A stretch of DNA of 64,000 nucleotides, taken from NCBI RefSeq assembly GCF_000424145.1, contig NZ_AUJI01000011.1:62001-126000 (forward strand), written 5' to 3'. The notes beneath the pieces were generated by a model. It saw only the letters and a list, made by a program, of their open reading frames with translations. It was not told the origin of the DNA and searched no databases. Both the position numbers and the translations under genes were made by a program. Source of the DNA: Butyrivibrio sp. AC2005. Lineage in GTDB: Bacteria; Bacillota; Clostridia; Lachnospirales; Lachnospiraceae. Shown here piece by piece: positions 1-7,529 of this stretch (positions are counted from its first letter, which is position 1; each line of letters starts with the position of its first letter).

Positions 1-2
1 AC

Positions 3-1172
3 AAGGAAGAGCTTGATGGTCTTAAGACTTTGTATGACAGAGGCGTAAAGAACGGTGTAAAGGGCTTAAAGATTCTTACAAAAGAGGAAGCCCTTGAGAT
101 GGAGCCTAATCTTTCAGATGATGTAGAGGGAGCACTTTTTGCACCCACTGGCGGAATCGTATGTCCCTTCGAGCTCAACATCGCTATGGCTGAAAATGCC
201 AACATGAACGGCGTTGATTTCAGATTTAACACTGAAGTAGAAGATATCAAAAAGGGCGAGGATGGCTTATGGCACATCAGAACCAATAACGGTGAGTATG
301 TAAGCCGTGTGGTTGTAAATGCTGCAGGTGTTTATGCAGACAGAATTCATAACATGGTAAGCGAGGACAAGATGCATATCATCGAGAGAAGAGGAGATTA
401 TCTTCTTCTTGATAAAGAGGTAGGCGGATTTGTTTCTCACACAGTTTTCCAGCAGCCTACCAAGTATGGTAAGGGCGTTCTTGTAACCCCTACAGTTCAC
501 GGCAATGTCCTTGTTGGACCTACAGCTATCGACCTTGAGGATAAGGAAGGAAACAACACAACAGCAGAGGGACTTGGTGAAGTTACAGCCAAAGCTAATG
601 AGAGTGTAAAGAATCTTCCTCTGAGAAATGTCATCACTTCCTTCGCAGGACTTCGTGCTCACCTTGAGAGACACGAGTTCGTTATCGAGGAGGTTAAGGA
701 CGCTCCTGACTTTATAGATGTAGCAGGAATTGAGTCTCCCGGACTTTCAGCATCACCCGCTATCGGCAAGATGGTAGGAGATATGCTTAAGGACAAGATG
801 AGCCTTAAGGAAAAGTCAGACTGGATTGCTACAAGAAAGGGAATTAAGAGCACAGAGGGACTTTCCATAGAGGAAATGAATGCTCTTATTAAGGAAAATC
901 CCGCATACGGAACAATCGTATGCAGATGTGAATCCATCACAGAAGGAGAGATTCTTGATGCTATTCACAGACCTCTTGGTGCACGCTCACTTGATGGCGT
1001 TAAGCGCAGAACAAGAGCAGGTATGGGAAGATGTCAGGCAGGTTTCTGCAGCCCCAGAACAATGGAGATTTTAAACAGAGAATTAGGACTTCCGTATGAG
1101 AAGATTACAAAGAGCGGCGGAAAATCCAATATCATTTTAGAGAGAACTAAAGGGGAGGTAAGCCACTCATGA
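3..1172 (+). CDS. GlpA-like FAD-dependent oxidoreductase with C-terminal BFD-like [2Fe-2S] domain (5' partial)
   Basis: The reading frame is open to the left edge of the window, so the start and the N-terminal FAD-binding GxGxxG lie outside it. The visible part is the DAO/glycerol-3-phosphate dehydrogenase fold (for example VVNAAGVYADRI and the SFAGLRAHLE region). It is followed by a Cys-rich C-terminal domain with CRC near residue 299 and CQAGFC near residue 337 of the visible part, as in bacterioferritin-associated-ferredoxin-like [2Fe-2S] domains. The family oxidises glycerol-3-phosphate or a related 2-hydroxyacid-type substrate. The next two genes (GlpB-like and DUF1667) follow in the arrangement known from Thermotoga and Clostridia, so these three probably form one redox complex. 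The stop overlaps the next start by 4 nt (ATGA). The exact substrate is not decidable from sequence. Confidence 0.85.
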   Translation, partial: KEELDGLKTLYDRGVKNGVKGLKILTKEEALEMEPNLSDDVEGALFAPTGGIVCPFELNIAMAENANMNGVDFRFNTEVEDIKKGEDGLWHIRTNNGEYVSRVVVNAAGVYADRIHNMVSEDKMHIIERRGDYLLLDKEVGGFVSHTVFQQPTKYGKGVLVTPTVHGNVLVGPTAIDLEDKEGNNTTAEGLGEVTAKANESVKNLPLRNVITSFAGLRAHLERHEFVIEEVKDAPDFIDVAGIESPGLSASPAIGKMVGDMLKDKMSLKEKSDWIATRKGIKSTEGLSIEEMNALIKENPAYGTIVCRCESITEGEILDAIHRPLGARSLDGVKRRTRAGMGRCQAGFCSPRTMEILNRELGLPYEKITKSGGKSNIILERTKGEVSHS

Positions 1173-2431
1173 AAACATATGACATTGTAATCGTTGGAGG
1201 CGGACCGGCAGGCCTTGCAGCAGCAGTAGCAGCAAAAGAGGCCGGAAATGACAGCATTCTCATACTTGAGAGAGATCACGAGCTTGGTGGTATCTTAAAC
1301 CAGTGTATACACAATGGTTTCGGACTTCACACTTTCAAGGAAGAGCTCACAGGTCCCGAGTATGCATACAGATTTATCAAACAGGTTCTTGACCTTGGTA
1401 TTGAATACAAGCTTAACACCATGGTTATGGATATAGCAGCAGACAAGACAGTTACAGCAATGAACAGGGAAGACGGCATGTTCCAGATCCCTGCTAAGGC
1501 AGTAATTCTTGCAATGGGATGCAGAGAGCGTCCGAGAGGAGCCCTCAATATTCCAGGATACAGACCAGCAGGTATCTTCTCAGCAGGTACAGCACAGAGA
1601 CTTGTTAATATTGAAGGATACATGCCAGGTCGTGAAGTAGTCATTCTTGGTTCCGGTGATATCGGACTTATCATGGCAAGAAGAATGACTCTTGAAGGTG
1701 CCAAGGTTAAGGTTGTGGCAGAGCTTATGCCTTACTCTGGCGGACTTAAGAGAAACATTGTTCAGTGCCTTGACGACTACGGAATACCGCTTAAGCTTTC
1801 TCACACTGTTGTTGACATTGAAGGAAAAGATCATGTTACAGCAGTTACAATAGCTGAGGTTGGCCCTGACAGAAAGCCCATTCCGGGAACAGAGATCAGG
1901 TATACCTGTGACACTCTCCTTCTCTCATGTGGACTGATTCCCGAGAATGAGCTTTCAAGGTCAGCTGGCGTAAAGATGAGCCCTGTTACATCAGGTCCTG
2001 TTGTAAACGAGTCACTTGAGACCAACATACCCGGTGTATTTGCCTGTGGTAACGTACTTCACGTTCATGACCTTGTTGACTATGTTTCAGAGGAAGCAAA
2101 GAGAGCAGGTGCTAACGCTGCGAAATTCGTTAAGGAAGGCGAAGTAAAGAGCGGTGAAGTAATTGAACTCCTCGCAACAGATGGTGCCCGTTACACAGTA
2201 CCTTCCACTATAAATGTAGATCGCATGGATGATCTCTTAACCGTAAGATTCCGTGTAGGTGAGGTTTTCAAGAACTCTTATGTGAGTGTATTCTTCGATG
2301 ACGAGCGCGTAATGCATAATAAAAAGCGCATTATGGCTCCCGGAGAAATGGAGCAGGTAATTCTTCAAAAGACAAAGCTTCAGGAGTCAAAGCCTAAGAA
2401 GATAACAATTAAAATCGAAAAAGAAGATTAA
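1169..2431 (+). CDS. GlpB-like NAD(P)/FAD-dependent oxidoreductase
   Basis: 420-residue flavoprotein. An N-terminal FAD-binding Rossmann motif (VGGGPAGLAAAVAA, residues about 9-22) is followed by ELGGILNQC and a conserved GCRERPRG segment. A second dinucleotide-binding motif (ILGSGDIGLIMARR, near residue 160) and a SCGLIPENEL segment complete the pyridine nucleotide-disulfide oxidoreductase fold. The start overlaps the stop of the GlpA-like gene by 4 nt, indicating translational coupling. Together with the GlpA-like subunit upstream and the DUF1667 protein downstream it probably makes an electron-transferring dehydrogenase complex. This set accompanies glycerol metabolism in many anaerobes, and the substrate assignment is an inference from that. 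Confidence 0.85.
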   Translation: MKTYDIVIVGGGPAGLAAAVAAKEAGNDSILILERDHELGGILNQCIHNGFGLHTFKEELTGPEYAYRFIKQVLDLGIEYKLNTMVMDIAADKTVTAMNREDGMFQIPAKAVILAMGCRERPRGALNIPGYRPAGIFSAGTAQRLVNIEGYMPGREVVILGSGDIGLIMARRMTLEGAKVKVVAELMPYSGGLKRNIVQCLDDYGIPLKLSHTVVDIEGKDHVTAVTIAEVGPDRKPIPGTEIRYTCDTLLLSCGLIPENELSRSAGVKMSPVTSGPVVNESLETNIPGVFACGNVLHVHDLVDYVSEEAKRAGANAAKFVKEGEVKSGEVIELLATDGARYTVPSTINVDRMDDLLTVRFRVGEVFKNSYVSVFFDDERVMHNKKRIMAPGEMEQVILQKTKLQESKPKKITIKIEKED

Positions 2432-2440
2432 CACTCATCG

Positions 2441-2536
2441 CCTTCCCTTGGGGGCGCTCGACATCCGGGGGATGTCGGTTTAGCGCAGACCGCAACGGAG
2501 TGAAGACAGGTGTCAGTGAAGCTGACGGATGAGGGG
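2441..2536 (+). repeat. Interspersed structured repeat, copy 1
   Basis: This 96-nt intergenic element lies between two genes of one operon. It starts with GCCTTCCC and ends with GGATGAGGGG. Visible hairpins are CGACATCC/GGATGTCG (2459-2466 and 2470-2477), enclosed by GCGCT/AGCGC (2454-2458 and 2482-2486), and GTCAGT-GAA-GCTGAC (2511-2526). Relative to copies at 25.7 and 49.5 kb, both hairpin arms differ in sequence but still pair. The downstream ribosome binding site starts a few bases after the element. Confidence 0.8.
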
Positions 2537-2553
2537 ATAACAAGGAGCAAACC

Positions 2554-2919
2554 ATGGAAAAGAGAGATCTTACTTGTATCGGCTGCCCAATGGGCTGCCA
2601 GATCACAGTTGAATTAGAGGATGGCGAGGTTATTTCCGTAAAGGGCAACACCTGCGCCATCGGTGATAAATATGCCAGAAACGAAGTAACACATCCTGAG
2701 CGTACAGTTACAACAACTGCAGTTATAGAAGGTGGCGATAAGCCCCGCGTATCTGTTAAGACAGCAGGAAACATTCCGAAGGACAAGATATTTGATGCCA
2801 TGAAGGAAATTGACAGTACAATTGCCAAGGCACCTGTTCATATCGGTGATGTTATTGTTAAGGACGTAGCAGGAACCGGAGTGGATGTTGTTGCAACCAG
2901 AGAAATTGCAGCTGTATAA
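2554..2919 (+). CDS. DUF1667 domain protein (small Cys-motif subunit of the GlpAB-like complex)
   Basis: 121-residue protein beginning MEKRDLTCIGCPMGCQ. The CxxCxxxC pattern (residues about 8-15), together with a downstream Cys (NTCAIG, near residue 32), resembles the N-terminal Fe-S segment of molybdopterin oxidoreductases, which is how DUF1667 proteins are often described. No other domain is present. It has an AAGGAG ribosome binding site about 8 nt before the ATG, downstream of repeat copy 1. It follows two FAD oxidoreductases, the standard neighbourhood of the family, so a role as an electron-transfer or assembly subunit is likely but inferred. Confidence 0.85.
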   Translation: MEKRDLTCIGCPMGCQITVELEDGEVISVKGNTCAIGDKYARNEVTHPERTVTTTAVIEGGDKPRVSVKTAGNIPKDKIFDAMKEIDSTIAKAPVHIGDVIVKDVAGTGVDVVATREIAAV

Positions 2920-2958
2920 AGCTAATAATATGTGTGATAACCTTATGGTATGGTAAAC

Positions 2959-2997
2959 ATAGCCTTGCGGCAACTTTGCTGCAGGGCTATTGTTTTT
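2959..2997 (+). terminator. Intrinsic terminator of the GlpAB-DUF1667 operon
   Basis: A hairpin with 14 paired positions (two G-T wobbles) and a 4-nt loop spans 2959-2990 and is followed directly by TGTTTTT. It ends the operon 40 nt after the stop codon. Confidence 0.85.
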
Positions 2998-3208
2998 GCA
3001 TATGTGAAGAATTTTTTAATAGTACAGATTAGACATATTACTGCTTTTAATCATGGAGTGAAGTCAAGAAGACGGAAACAGAAACAAAAGAGAAAGGGAA
3101 GGATTGAATTTTCGGAAAACATGAATAAAGCCAAGTTTTGACGATGGGATTATGTGGCTTCAAAGAGGAAACTTAAGAATATCTTAATTTTTTAACCACA
3201 TCATTTCG

Positions 3209-3237
3209 TTGACATAATTTTTCGTGTCAAATATAAT
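3209..3237 (+). promoter_or_regulatory. Sigma-A promoter of phnD
   Basis: A perfect -35 TTGACA (3209-3214) and a perfect -10 TATAAT (3232-3237) are separated by exactly 17 nt. Transcription would start near 3244, about 118 nt before the phnD ATG, leaving a long structured leader. The stretch 2998-3208 has no recognisable gene. Confidence 0.85.
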
Positions 3238-3252
3238 CTAGTTTGTAGTTGT

Positions 3253-3345
3253 GAGGAGCTCTTGTGGGGATTCTACAAGAGCTCATTTTTTGAGCAATTT
3301 TAAAAAATGAGTGCTCCTCAAAAAAATTTTTTTTCAAATTTTTTC
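3253..3345 (+). promoter_or_regulatory. phnD leader with terminator-like and competing hairpins
   Basis: Arms GAGCTCTTGT (3256-3265) and ACAAGAGCTC (3275-3284) form a perfect 10-bp stem followed by ATTTTTT, a textbook intrinsic terminator inside the 5' leader. GAGGAGC (3253-3259) is also complementary to GCTCCTC (3313-3319). That pairing would share bases with the terminator and disrupt it. The second arm is followed by an A/T-rich run. The layout resembles an attenuation switch, but no known riboswitch aptamer was recognised. Confidence 0.55.
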
Positions 3346-3361
3346 ACATATGGGAGGAATT

Positions 3362-4495
3362 ATGAAGAGATTATTCGCAATGATGATCGCAGGCGTTTCT
3401 GTTGTATCAATGCTCGCTGGATGCGGTGCAAAGAGCACAGAGACAACAGAGCAGGCTACACAGACTGCTGAGACAACTGAGGCTACAGAAGATGCAGCTG
3501 CAACTGAGGGAGCTTCAGAGGAGACAGCAGATGCTGCTGAAGCACCCGCTGAGACAGTTAAGATTGACAAGCTTACAATTGGTTTTGTACCTTCACGTGA
3601 GCCCGATGAGATCGTAACTGCTACAGAGCCCCTTAAGGAGCTTCTTACAAATGAGCTTGCTACACTCGGTTATGAGGTCGGCGAAGTTGATATCACAGTT
3701 GGAACAAGCTATGAGGCAGTTGGTGAAGGCCTTTCAGCAGGTACAATCGACATAGGTCTTATCCCCGGCGGTACTTTTGTACTTTACGAGGACGGATGCG
3801 ATGTTCTTCTTACAGCAACAAGAGATGGCCTTTCAATCGAGAGCCCTAACGCTAAGGATTGGAATGACAACAAGCCTACAGAGCCCACAGACGAGCAGGT
3901 TACATTCTACCGTGGTCTTATCATCGCTGGCCCTTCAGAGGCTGGTCAGGCAGTAGCTGCTAAGGTTAACGCAGGCGAAGAACTTACATGGGAAGATCTT
4001 GATGGTCTTAACTGGAGCGTAATGAACTCTTCATCTTCAGCAGGATATATTTATCCCTCACTTTGGCTTCAGGCTGGCTATGAGAAGCACGTAACAGATC
4101 TTTCACATGCTGTTCAGGCTGATTCTTATGGTAATGCTTTTGCAAGACTTGCTTCAGGTCAGATCGACGTTCTTTGCTGCTATGCAGACGCAAGACGTGA
4201 CAACGAGGAGAAGTGGACATCAGAGTACGGCAGAGAAGCAAGCATCTGGGATGAGACAAACGTTATCGGCGTTACAGACGGTATCTATAACGACACAATC
4301 AGCGTAAGCAAGACTTCACCCATCATGGACGATGCTTTCAAGGCTGCCCTTTCACAGGCATTCATCAACATCGGTAACACAGATGCAGGTAAGGAAGTTA
4401 TCTCTATCTACAACCACAATGGTTATGTAGAGGCTAACTCAGCTGACTATGATTCAGAGAGAGCTGCTCAGGAACTCATTAAGTCAATGAACTAA
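3362..4495 (+). CDS. phnD: Phosphonate-type ABC transporter substrate-binding lipoprotein
   Basis: 377-residue lipoprotein. The signal peptide ends in the lipobox LAGC (Cys22), followed by a Thr/Glu/Ala-rich linker (about residues 23-65) that tethers the binding domain to the membrane. The domain begins at KLTIGFVPSREPDE and matches the PhnD/type 2 periplasmic binding fold. It includes GTIDIGLIPGGTFVLY and the SSSSAGYIYP loop, where the family binds the phosphonate or phosphate group. The ATG at 3362 was chosen over an upstream in-frame start because GGGAGG lies 5 nt before it and it yields a proper signal peptide. It is followed by an internal terminator and then by phnC and two phnE genes. 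The ligand could be phosphonate, phosphite or phosphate, and no C-P lyase genes are in view. Confidence 0.9.
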   Translation: MKRLFAMMIAGVSVVSMLAGCGAKSTETTEQATQTAETTEATEDAAATEGASEETADAAEAPAETVKIDKLTIGFVPSREPDEIVTATEPLKELLTNELATLGYEVGEVDITVGTSYEAVGEGLSAGTIDIGLIPGGTFVLYEDGCDVLLTATRDGLSIESPNAKDWNDNKPTEPTDEQVTFYRGLIIAGPSEAGQAVAAKVNAGEELTWEDLDGLNWSVMNSSSSAGYIYPSLWLQAGYEKHVTDLSHAVQADSYGNAFARLASGQIDVLCCYADARRDNEEKWTSEYGREASIWDETNVIGVTDGIYNDTISVSKTSPIMDDAFKAALSQAFINIGNTDAGKEVISIYNHNGYVEANSADYDSERAAQELIKSMN

Positions 4496-4521
4496 AGAGC
4501 AGAACTTCATTATTATGAATA

Positions 4522-4552
4522 GGGGAGGTATTTATACCTCCCTTATTTTTTA
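4522..4552 (+). terminator. Terminator between phnD and phnC
   Basis: The stem GGGAGGTA/TACCTCCC with loop TTTA (4523-4542) is followed by TTATTTTTT. Its place inside the transporter operon suggests partial termination, so that the binding protein is made in excess over the ATPase and permeases, a common arrangement for binding-protein genes. Confidence 0.75.
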
Positions 4553-4592
4553 GGTAATCACGTAGGATTTTTTAGAACCAGGAGAAAAAATA

Positions 4593-5381
4593 ATGATCAA
4601 GTTTGAAGATGTAGGAAAAAGATACCCCAACGGTTTTGAGGGCTTAAAGCACGTAAACCTTACAATCGAGCAGGGTGAATTTGTGGCGATAATCGGACTT
4701 TCAGGTGCAGGTAAATCCACACTTATTCGTACCATCAACAGGATGCACGATGTTACGAGCGGAAAACTCACCGTGGATGATGTTGATGTGATGAGTCTGT
4801 CCGGAAAGCAGCTCAGAAGGTTCCGTAGAAAGATTGGTATGATATTCCAGTCCTTCAACCTGATCACCAGAACAACAGTAATTAAGAATGTACTTACAGC
4901 ATTTGTTCCGGATATGCCCTGGTTCAGATCCACTTTTGGTATCTATACCAAGGATGAAAAGATGAAGGCTCTTGAGTGCCTTGATAAAGTGGGTATTTTA
5001 AGAAAGGCCTTTGTTCGTGCTGACCAGCTTTCAGGTGGACAGCAGCAGAGAGTAGCTCTTGCAAGAACTCTGGCACAGAATCCTCAGATTATTCTTGCTG
5101 ATGAGCCTGTTGCAGCTCTTGATCCTGTAACAGCAAAGCAGGTAATGGATGACTTTAAGAGAATCAATGAGGAAATGAAAATAACAATCCTCATAAACAT
5201 ACACCACGTTGATCTTGCACTTAAATATGCAACAAGAGTTGTGGGAATAAGAGAAGGTGAGATTGTCTACGATGGACCTGCATCTGAAGTTGATAAGGAC
5301 GTTTTGGCATCTATCTATAACGGTAAGGTGGATGATGAAGGCAACGTTCTCGATGCAAATGACCATAATGAAGAGAGGTGA
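4593..5381 (+). CDS. phnC: Phosphonate-type ABC transporter ATP-binding protein
   Basis: 262-residue ABC ATPase. Walker A is GLSGAGKST (residues 35-43), the signature motif LSGGQQQR lies near residue 148, Walker B is IILADEP near residue 168, and the switch His is in INIHHVDLA. The PhnC-specific features around the Q-loop (IFQSFNLI) are present. A GGAG ribosome binding site lies 13 nt upstream. The stop codon overlaps the region just before phnE, so the two genes are translationally close. It energises the import driven by the PhnD lipoprotein through the two PhnE permeases. Confidence 0.93.
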   Translation: MIKFEDVGKRYPNGFEGLKHVNLTIEQGEFVAIIGLSGAGKSTLIRTINRMHDVTSGKLTVDDVDVMSLSGKQLRRFRRKIGMIFQSFNLITRTTVIKNVLTAFVPDMPWFRSTFGIYTKDEKMKALECLDKVGILRKAFVRADQLSGGQQQRVALARTLAQNPQIILADEPVAALDPVTAKQVMDDFKRINEEMKITILINIHHVDLALKYATRVVGIREGEIVYDGPASEVDKDVLASIYNGKVDDEGNVLDANDHNEER

Positions 5382-5386
5382 TCAGC

Positions 5387-6208
5387 ATGAGTGTATACGA
5401 TAAGATTTTTAAACCCAAAGTATATACGCTGCCTAACGGAAAGTCTGTAGAAAAGAAAGCATCAAGAATGCCTGTTTATTTCATAATCGTTCTTCTTATG
5501 TGTGTGCTTTCGGTTAAGGTTACAGGATTTGACATGAAGATTCTGTCTCAGAGAATTGGGCAGTTTTTTGTAATCCTCGGTGAGATGTTCCCACCTAACA
5601 TGGACTATTTGGAAAAGGTGTGGTCACCTCTTTTTGACACCATTAAGATGTCACTTCTTGGATCAGTTATAGGAGCACTTCTTTCAGTGCCCTTTGCGAT
5701 GCTTGCAAGTACAAATGTCTGCCCTAACAAGGTTATTGTTTCAATTGTAAGAGTCATGTTTTCACTTATCAGAACACTTCCTACACTTGTTACTGCTCTT
5801 GTGGCAACACTTGTATTTGGCCTTGGAACACTTGCAGGTACCTTTGCTATTGCTGTTTTCTCTTTCGCATATATCGGTAAGCTTACCTATGAAGAGATTG
5901 AGACAGTAGACATGGGTGCATTTGAAGCTATGGAAGCCATGGGAGCAACTAAGACAAGAGCTTTTATATCAGCTATTATTCCGCAGGTTCTTCCTTTCTA
6001 CCTCTCAAATTGCCTCTTTAACTTTGAGGGTAATGTTAGATACGCGGCAGTTCTTGGTTATGTCGGAGCCGGCGGTATCGGACTTATTCTTAATGAAAAG
6101 ATTTCCTGGAGAGAGTATTCAAGCGTTGGAACAATGCTTATCGCTCTTTTCGTAGCAGTGTTTATTATTGAGTCGGTTAGCAGAATGCTTCGTAAGAAGC
6201 TTGTGTAA
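5387..6208 (+). CDS. phnE: Phosphonate-type ABC transporter permease, first copy
   Basis: 273-residue inner membrane permease with about six membrane spans and the EAA-type loop (AMEAMGATKTRAFISAIIPQVLPF, near residues 180-203) that docks onto PhnC, plus the conserved YVGAGGIG segment. The ATG at 5387 is preferred over a GTG at 5378 because AGAGAGG lies 9 nt before it. A second PhnE follows, so the channel is probably a heterodimer, as in other PhnCDE1E2 systems. Confidence 0.9.
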   Translation: MSVYDKIFKPKVYTLPNGKSVEKKASRMPVYFIIVLLMCVLSVKVTGFDMKILSQRIGQFFVILGEMFPPNMDYLEKVWSPLFDTIKMSLLGSVIGALLSVPFAMLASTNVCPNKVIVSIVRVMFSLIRTLPTLVTALVATLVFGLGTLAGTFAIAVFSFAYIGKLTYEEIETVDMGAFEAMEAMGATKTRAFISAIIPQVLPFYLSNCLFNFEGNVRYAAVLGYVGAGGIGLILNEKISWREYSSVGTMLIALFVAVFIIESVSRMLRKKLV

Positions 6209-6216
6209 GCGGTGAG

Positions 6217-6286
6217 GACCTGGTGAAGTGCTTTTGAACCAGGTCTGAACGTGTTCTGCTGAGGGATTACTCGAGAGCAGAACTTC
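6217..6286 (+). repeat. Two hairpins between phnE copies
   Basis: GACCTGGT/ACCAGGTC and GTTCTGCT/AGCAGAAC are two consecutive inverted repeats between the permease genes, with no T-tract. They may stabilise or process the mRNA. GAGCAGAACTTC here also occurs just after phnD at about 4497. Confidence 0.5.
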
Positions 6287-6313
6287 CTTATGAAATAGTA
6301 GGAGAGTTATAAC

Positions 6314-7123
6314 ATGAATAAAAGAATTATAGAAGCATATGAAAAGCGCCCCCGAACCTGGGTATATCATCTTGCGATAGCTGTTATATTTGTGGGTCTC
6401 ATGGTATGGAGTGGAAGCGCTGTTGAGACAGCGGGAACCACAATGGACGGCGGTGAGATCGCGCTTAATGTCCTTAAGGGAATATTTCAGCCTGACTTAT
6501 CTTTCCTTTTTGATTTTTCAACAAAGGGTGTACCTTACCTGATGCTTGAGACAATCTGTATCGCATTTCTTGGAACTATAGTAGGAGCTATCCTTTCAAT
6601 TCCGCTTGCGTTCATCTCTGCTTCAAACCTTACACCTAAGCCCATTGCCTTTGCAGGAAGAATCATCATCATGGCTGTTCGCACGATTCCTGCCTTTGTA
6701 TATGGTCTTATGTTTATCCGTGTAACAGGACCCGGTGCTTTTGCAGGTCTTTTGACAATGGGTGTATGCTCAGTCGGAATGATAAGCAAGATGTATATTG
6801 AAGCAATTGAAGACCTTGATACACACGTTGTTGAATCCCTTGATGCATCAGGCTGTGATACCTGGCAGAAGATCCGCTACGGAATCCTTCCCCAGCTCCT
6901 TCCTAACTTTGCATCAACAGCTATTTACAGATTCGATATCAATCTTCGTGACGCTACAATTCTTGGTATGGTTGGTGCCGGAGGTTTCGGTGCTCCTCTT
7001 ATCTTTGCGATGAATGCTTATCGTTGGAATGAAGCCGGAGCAATCCTTGCAGGACTTATCATTCTCATTCTTATAATTGAGTTTATCTCAACCAAGATCA
7101 GAGTTAAACTTACAAGGGGTTGA
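6314..7123 (+). CDS. phnE: Phosphonate-type ABC transporter permease, second copy
   Basis: 269-residue permease, paralogue of the preceding gene. It has about six hydrophobic segments, an EAA-type loop (SLDASGCDTWQKIRYGILPQLLPNF region) and the conserved GMVGAGGFGAPL motif near the C-terminus. A GGAG ribosome binding site (6301-6304) precedes the ATG at 6314. It is the last gene of the transporter operon, which ends at the inverted repeat at 7240-7284. Confidence 0.9.
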   Translation: MNKRIIEAYEKRPRTWVYHLAIAVIFVGLMVWSGSAVETAGTTMDGGEIALNVLKGIFQPDLSFLFDFSTKGVPYLMLETICIAFLGTIVGAILSIPLAFISASNLTPKPIAFAGRIIIMAVRTIPAFVYGLMFIRVTGPGAFAGLLTMGVCSVGMISKMYIEAIEDLDTHVVESLDASGCDTWQKIRYGILPQLLPNFASTAIYRFDINLRDATILGMVGAGGFGAPLIFAMNAYRWNEAGAILAGLIILILIIEFISTKIRVKLTRG

Positions 7124-7239
7124 TAATATAAGAATAGATGCAGTAGTAGAAAACGGTTTTGCTTAACTGCTGCAATAGCTAAAACTGCTAATGGTAGCAG
7201 TGGCAAAAAGCAGCGTTCTGCTGCATATATAAAATGTGA

Positions 7240-7284
7240 AAAATGCAGCAGAGAAAATAGACCAAGATTTCCTGCTGCATTTTA
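7240..7284 (+). terminator. Terminator-like inverted repeat after phnE
   Basis: A perfect 12-bp inverted repeat AAAATGCAGCAG (7240-7251) / CTGCTGCATTTT (7272-7283) extends inward by GAAA/TTTC past one bulged base. Flanking A and T runs on both sides make it a possible bidirectional terminator of the phn operon. Confidence 0.65.
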
Positions 7285-7300
7285 TTAAAGAATCAAATCA

Positions 7301-7522
7301 GGCAGTAAAGAATGACTAAAACTATCTGCCGATATTTAAGAAACAGACAAAATAGGCAGGAAAGAATAGTAAAAACTACCTGCCGATATTTAAGAAACAG
7401 ACAAAATAGGCAGGAAAGAATATCAAAAATTACCTGCCTATATTTGAAGAAAGCACAAATCAGGCAGGAAAGAATAGTAAAAACTACCTGCCTATATTTA
7501 AAGAAAGCACAAATAGGGCAGG
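7301..7522 (+). repeat. 54-nt tandem hairpin array upstream of 5'-nucleotidase
   Basis: Four 54-nt units start at 7301, 7355, 7409 and 7463, with a partial fifth at 7517. Each contains GGCAGG (GGCAGT in the first) and CCTGCC about 18 nt later (ATCTGCC in the first), forming a hairpin with an inner TAGT/ACTA pairing in units 2 and 4. The fifth unit keeps only the left arm, and its AGGA is the ribosome binding site of the following gene. The period is a multiple of three, so one frame stays open across the array, but it is low-complexity and not called as a gene. Confidence 0.8.
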
Positions 7523-7529
7523 AAACATC

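Noticed and set aside
2950..3141. 63-residue frame between DUF1667 and phnD
   Set aside because: It begins just before the terminator hairpin and runs through it, has no ribosome binding site and lies upstream of the phnD promoter.
7301..7522. Regularly spaced repeats that might be a CRISPR array
   Set aside because: The whole 54-nt unit is conserved, with no variable spacers, and no cas genes are nearby. It is a plain tandem repeat with hairpins.
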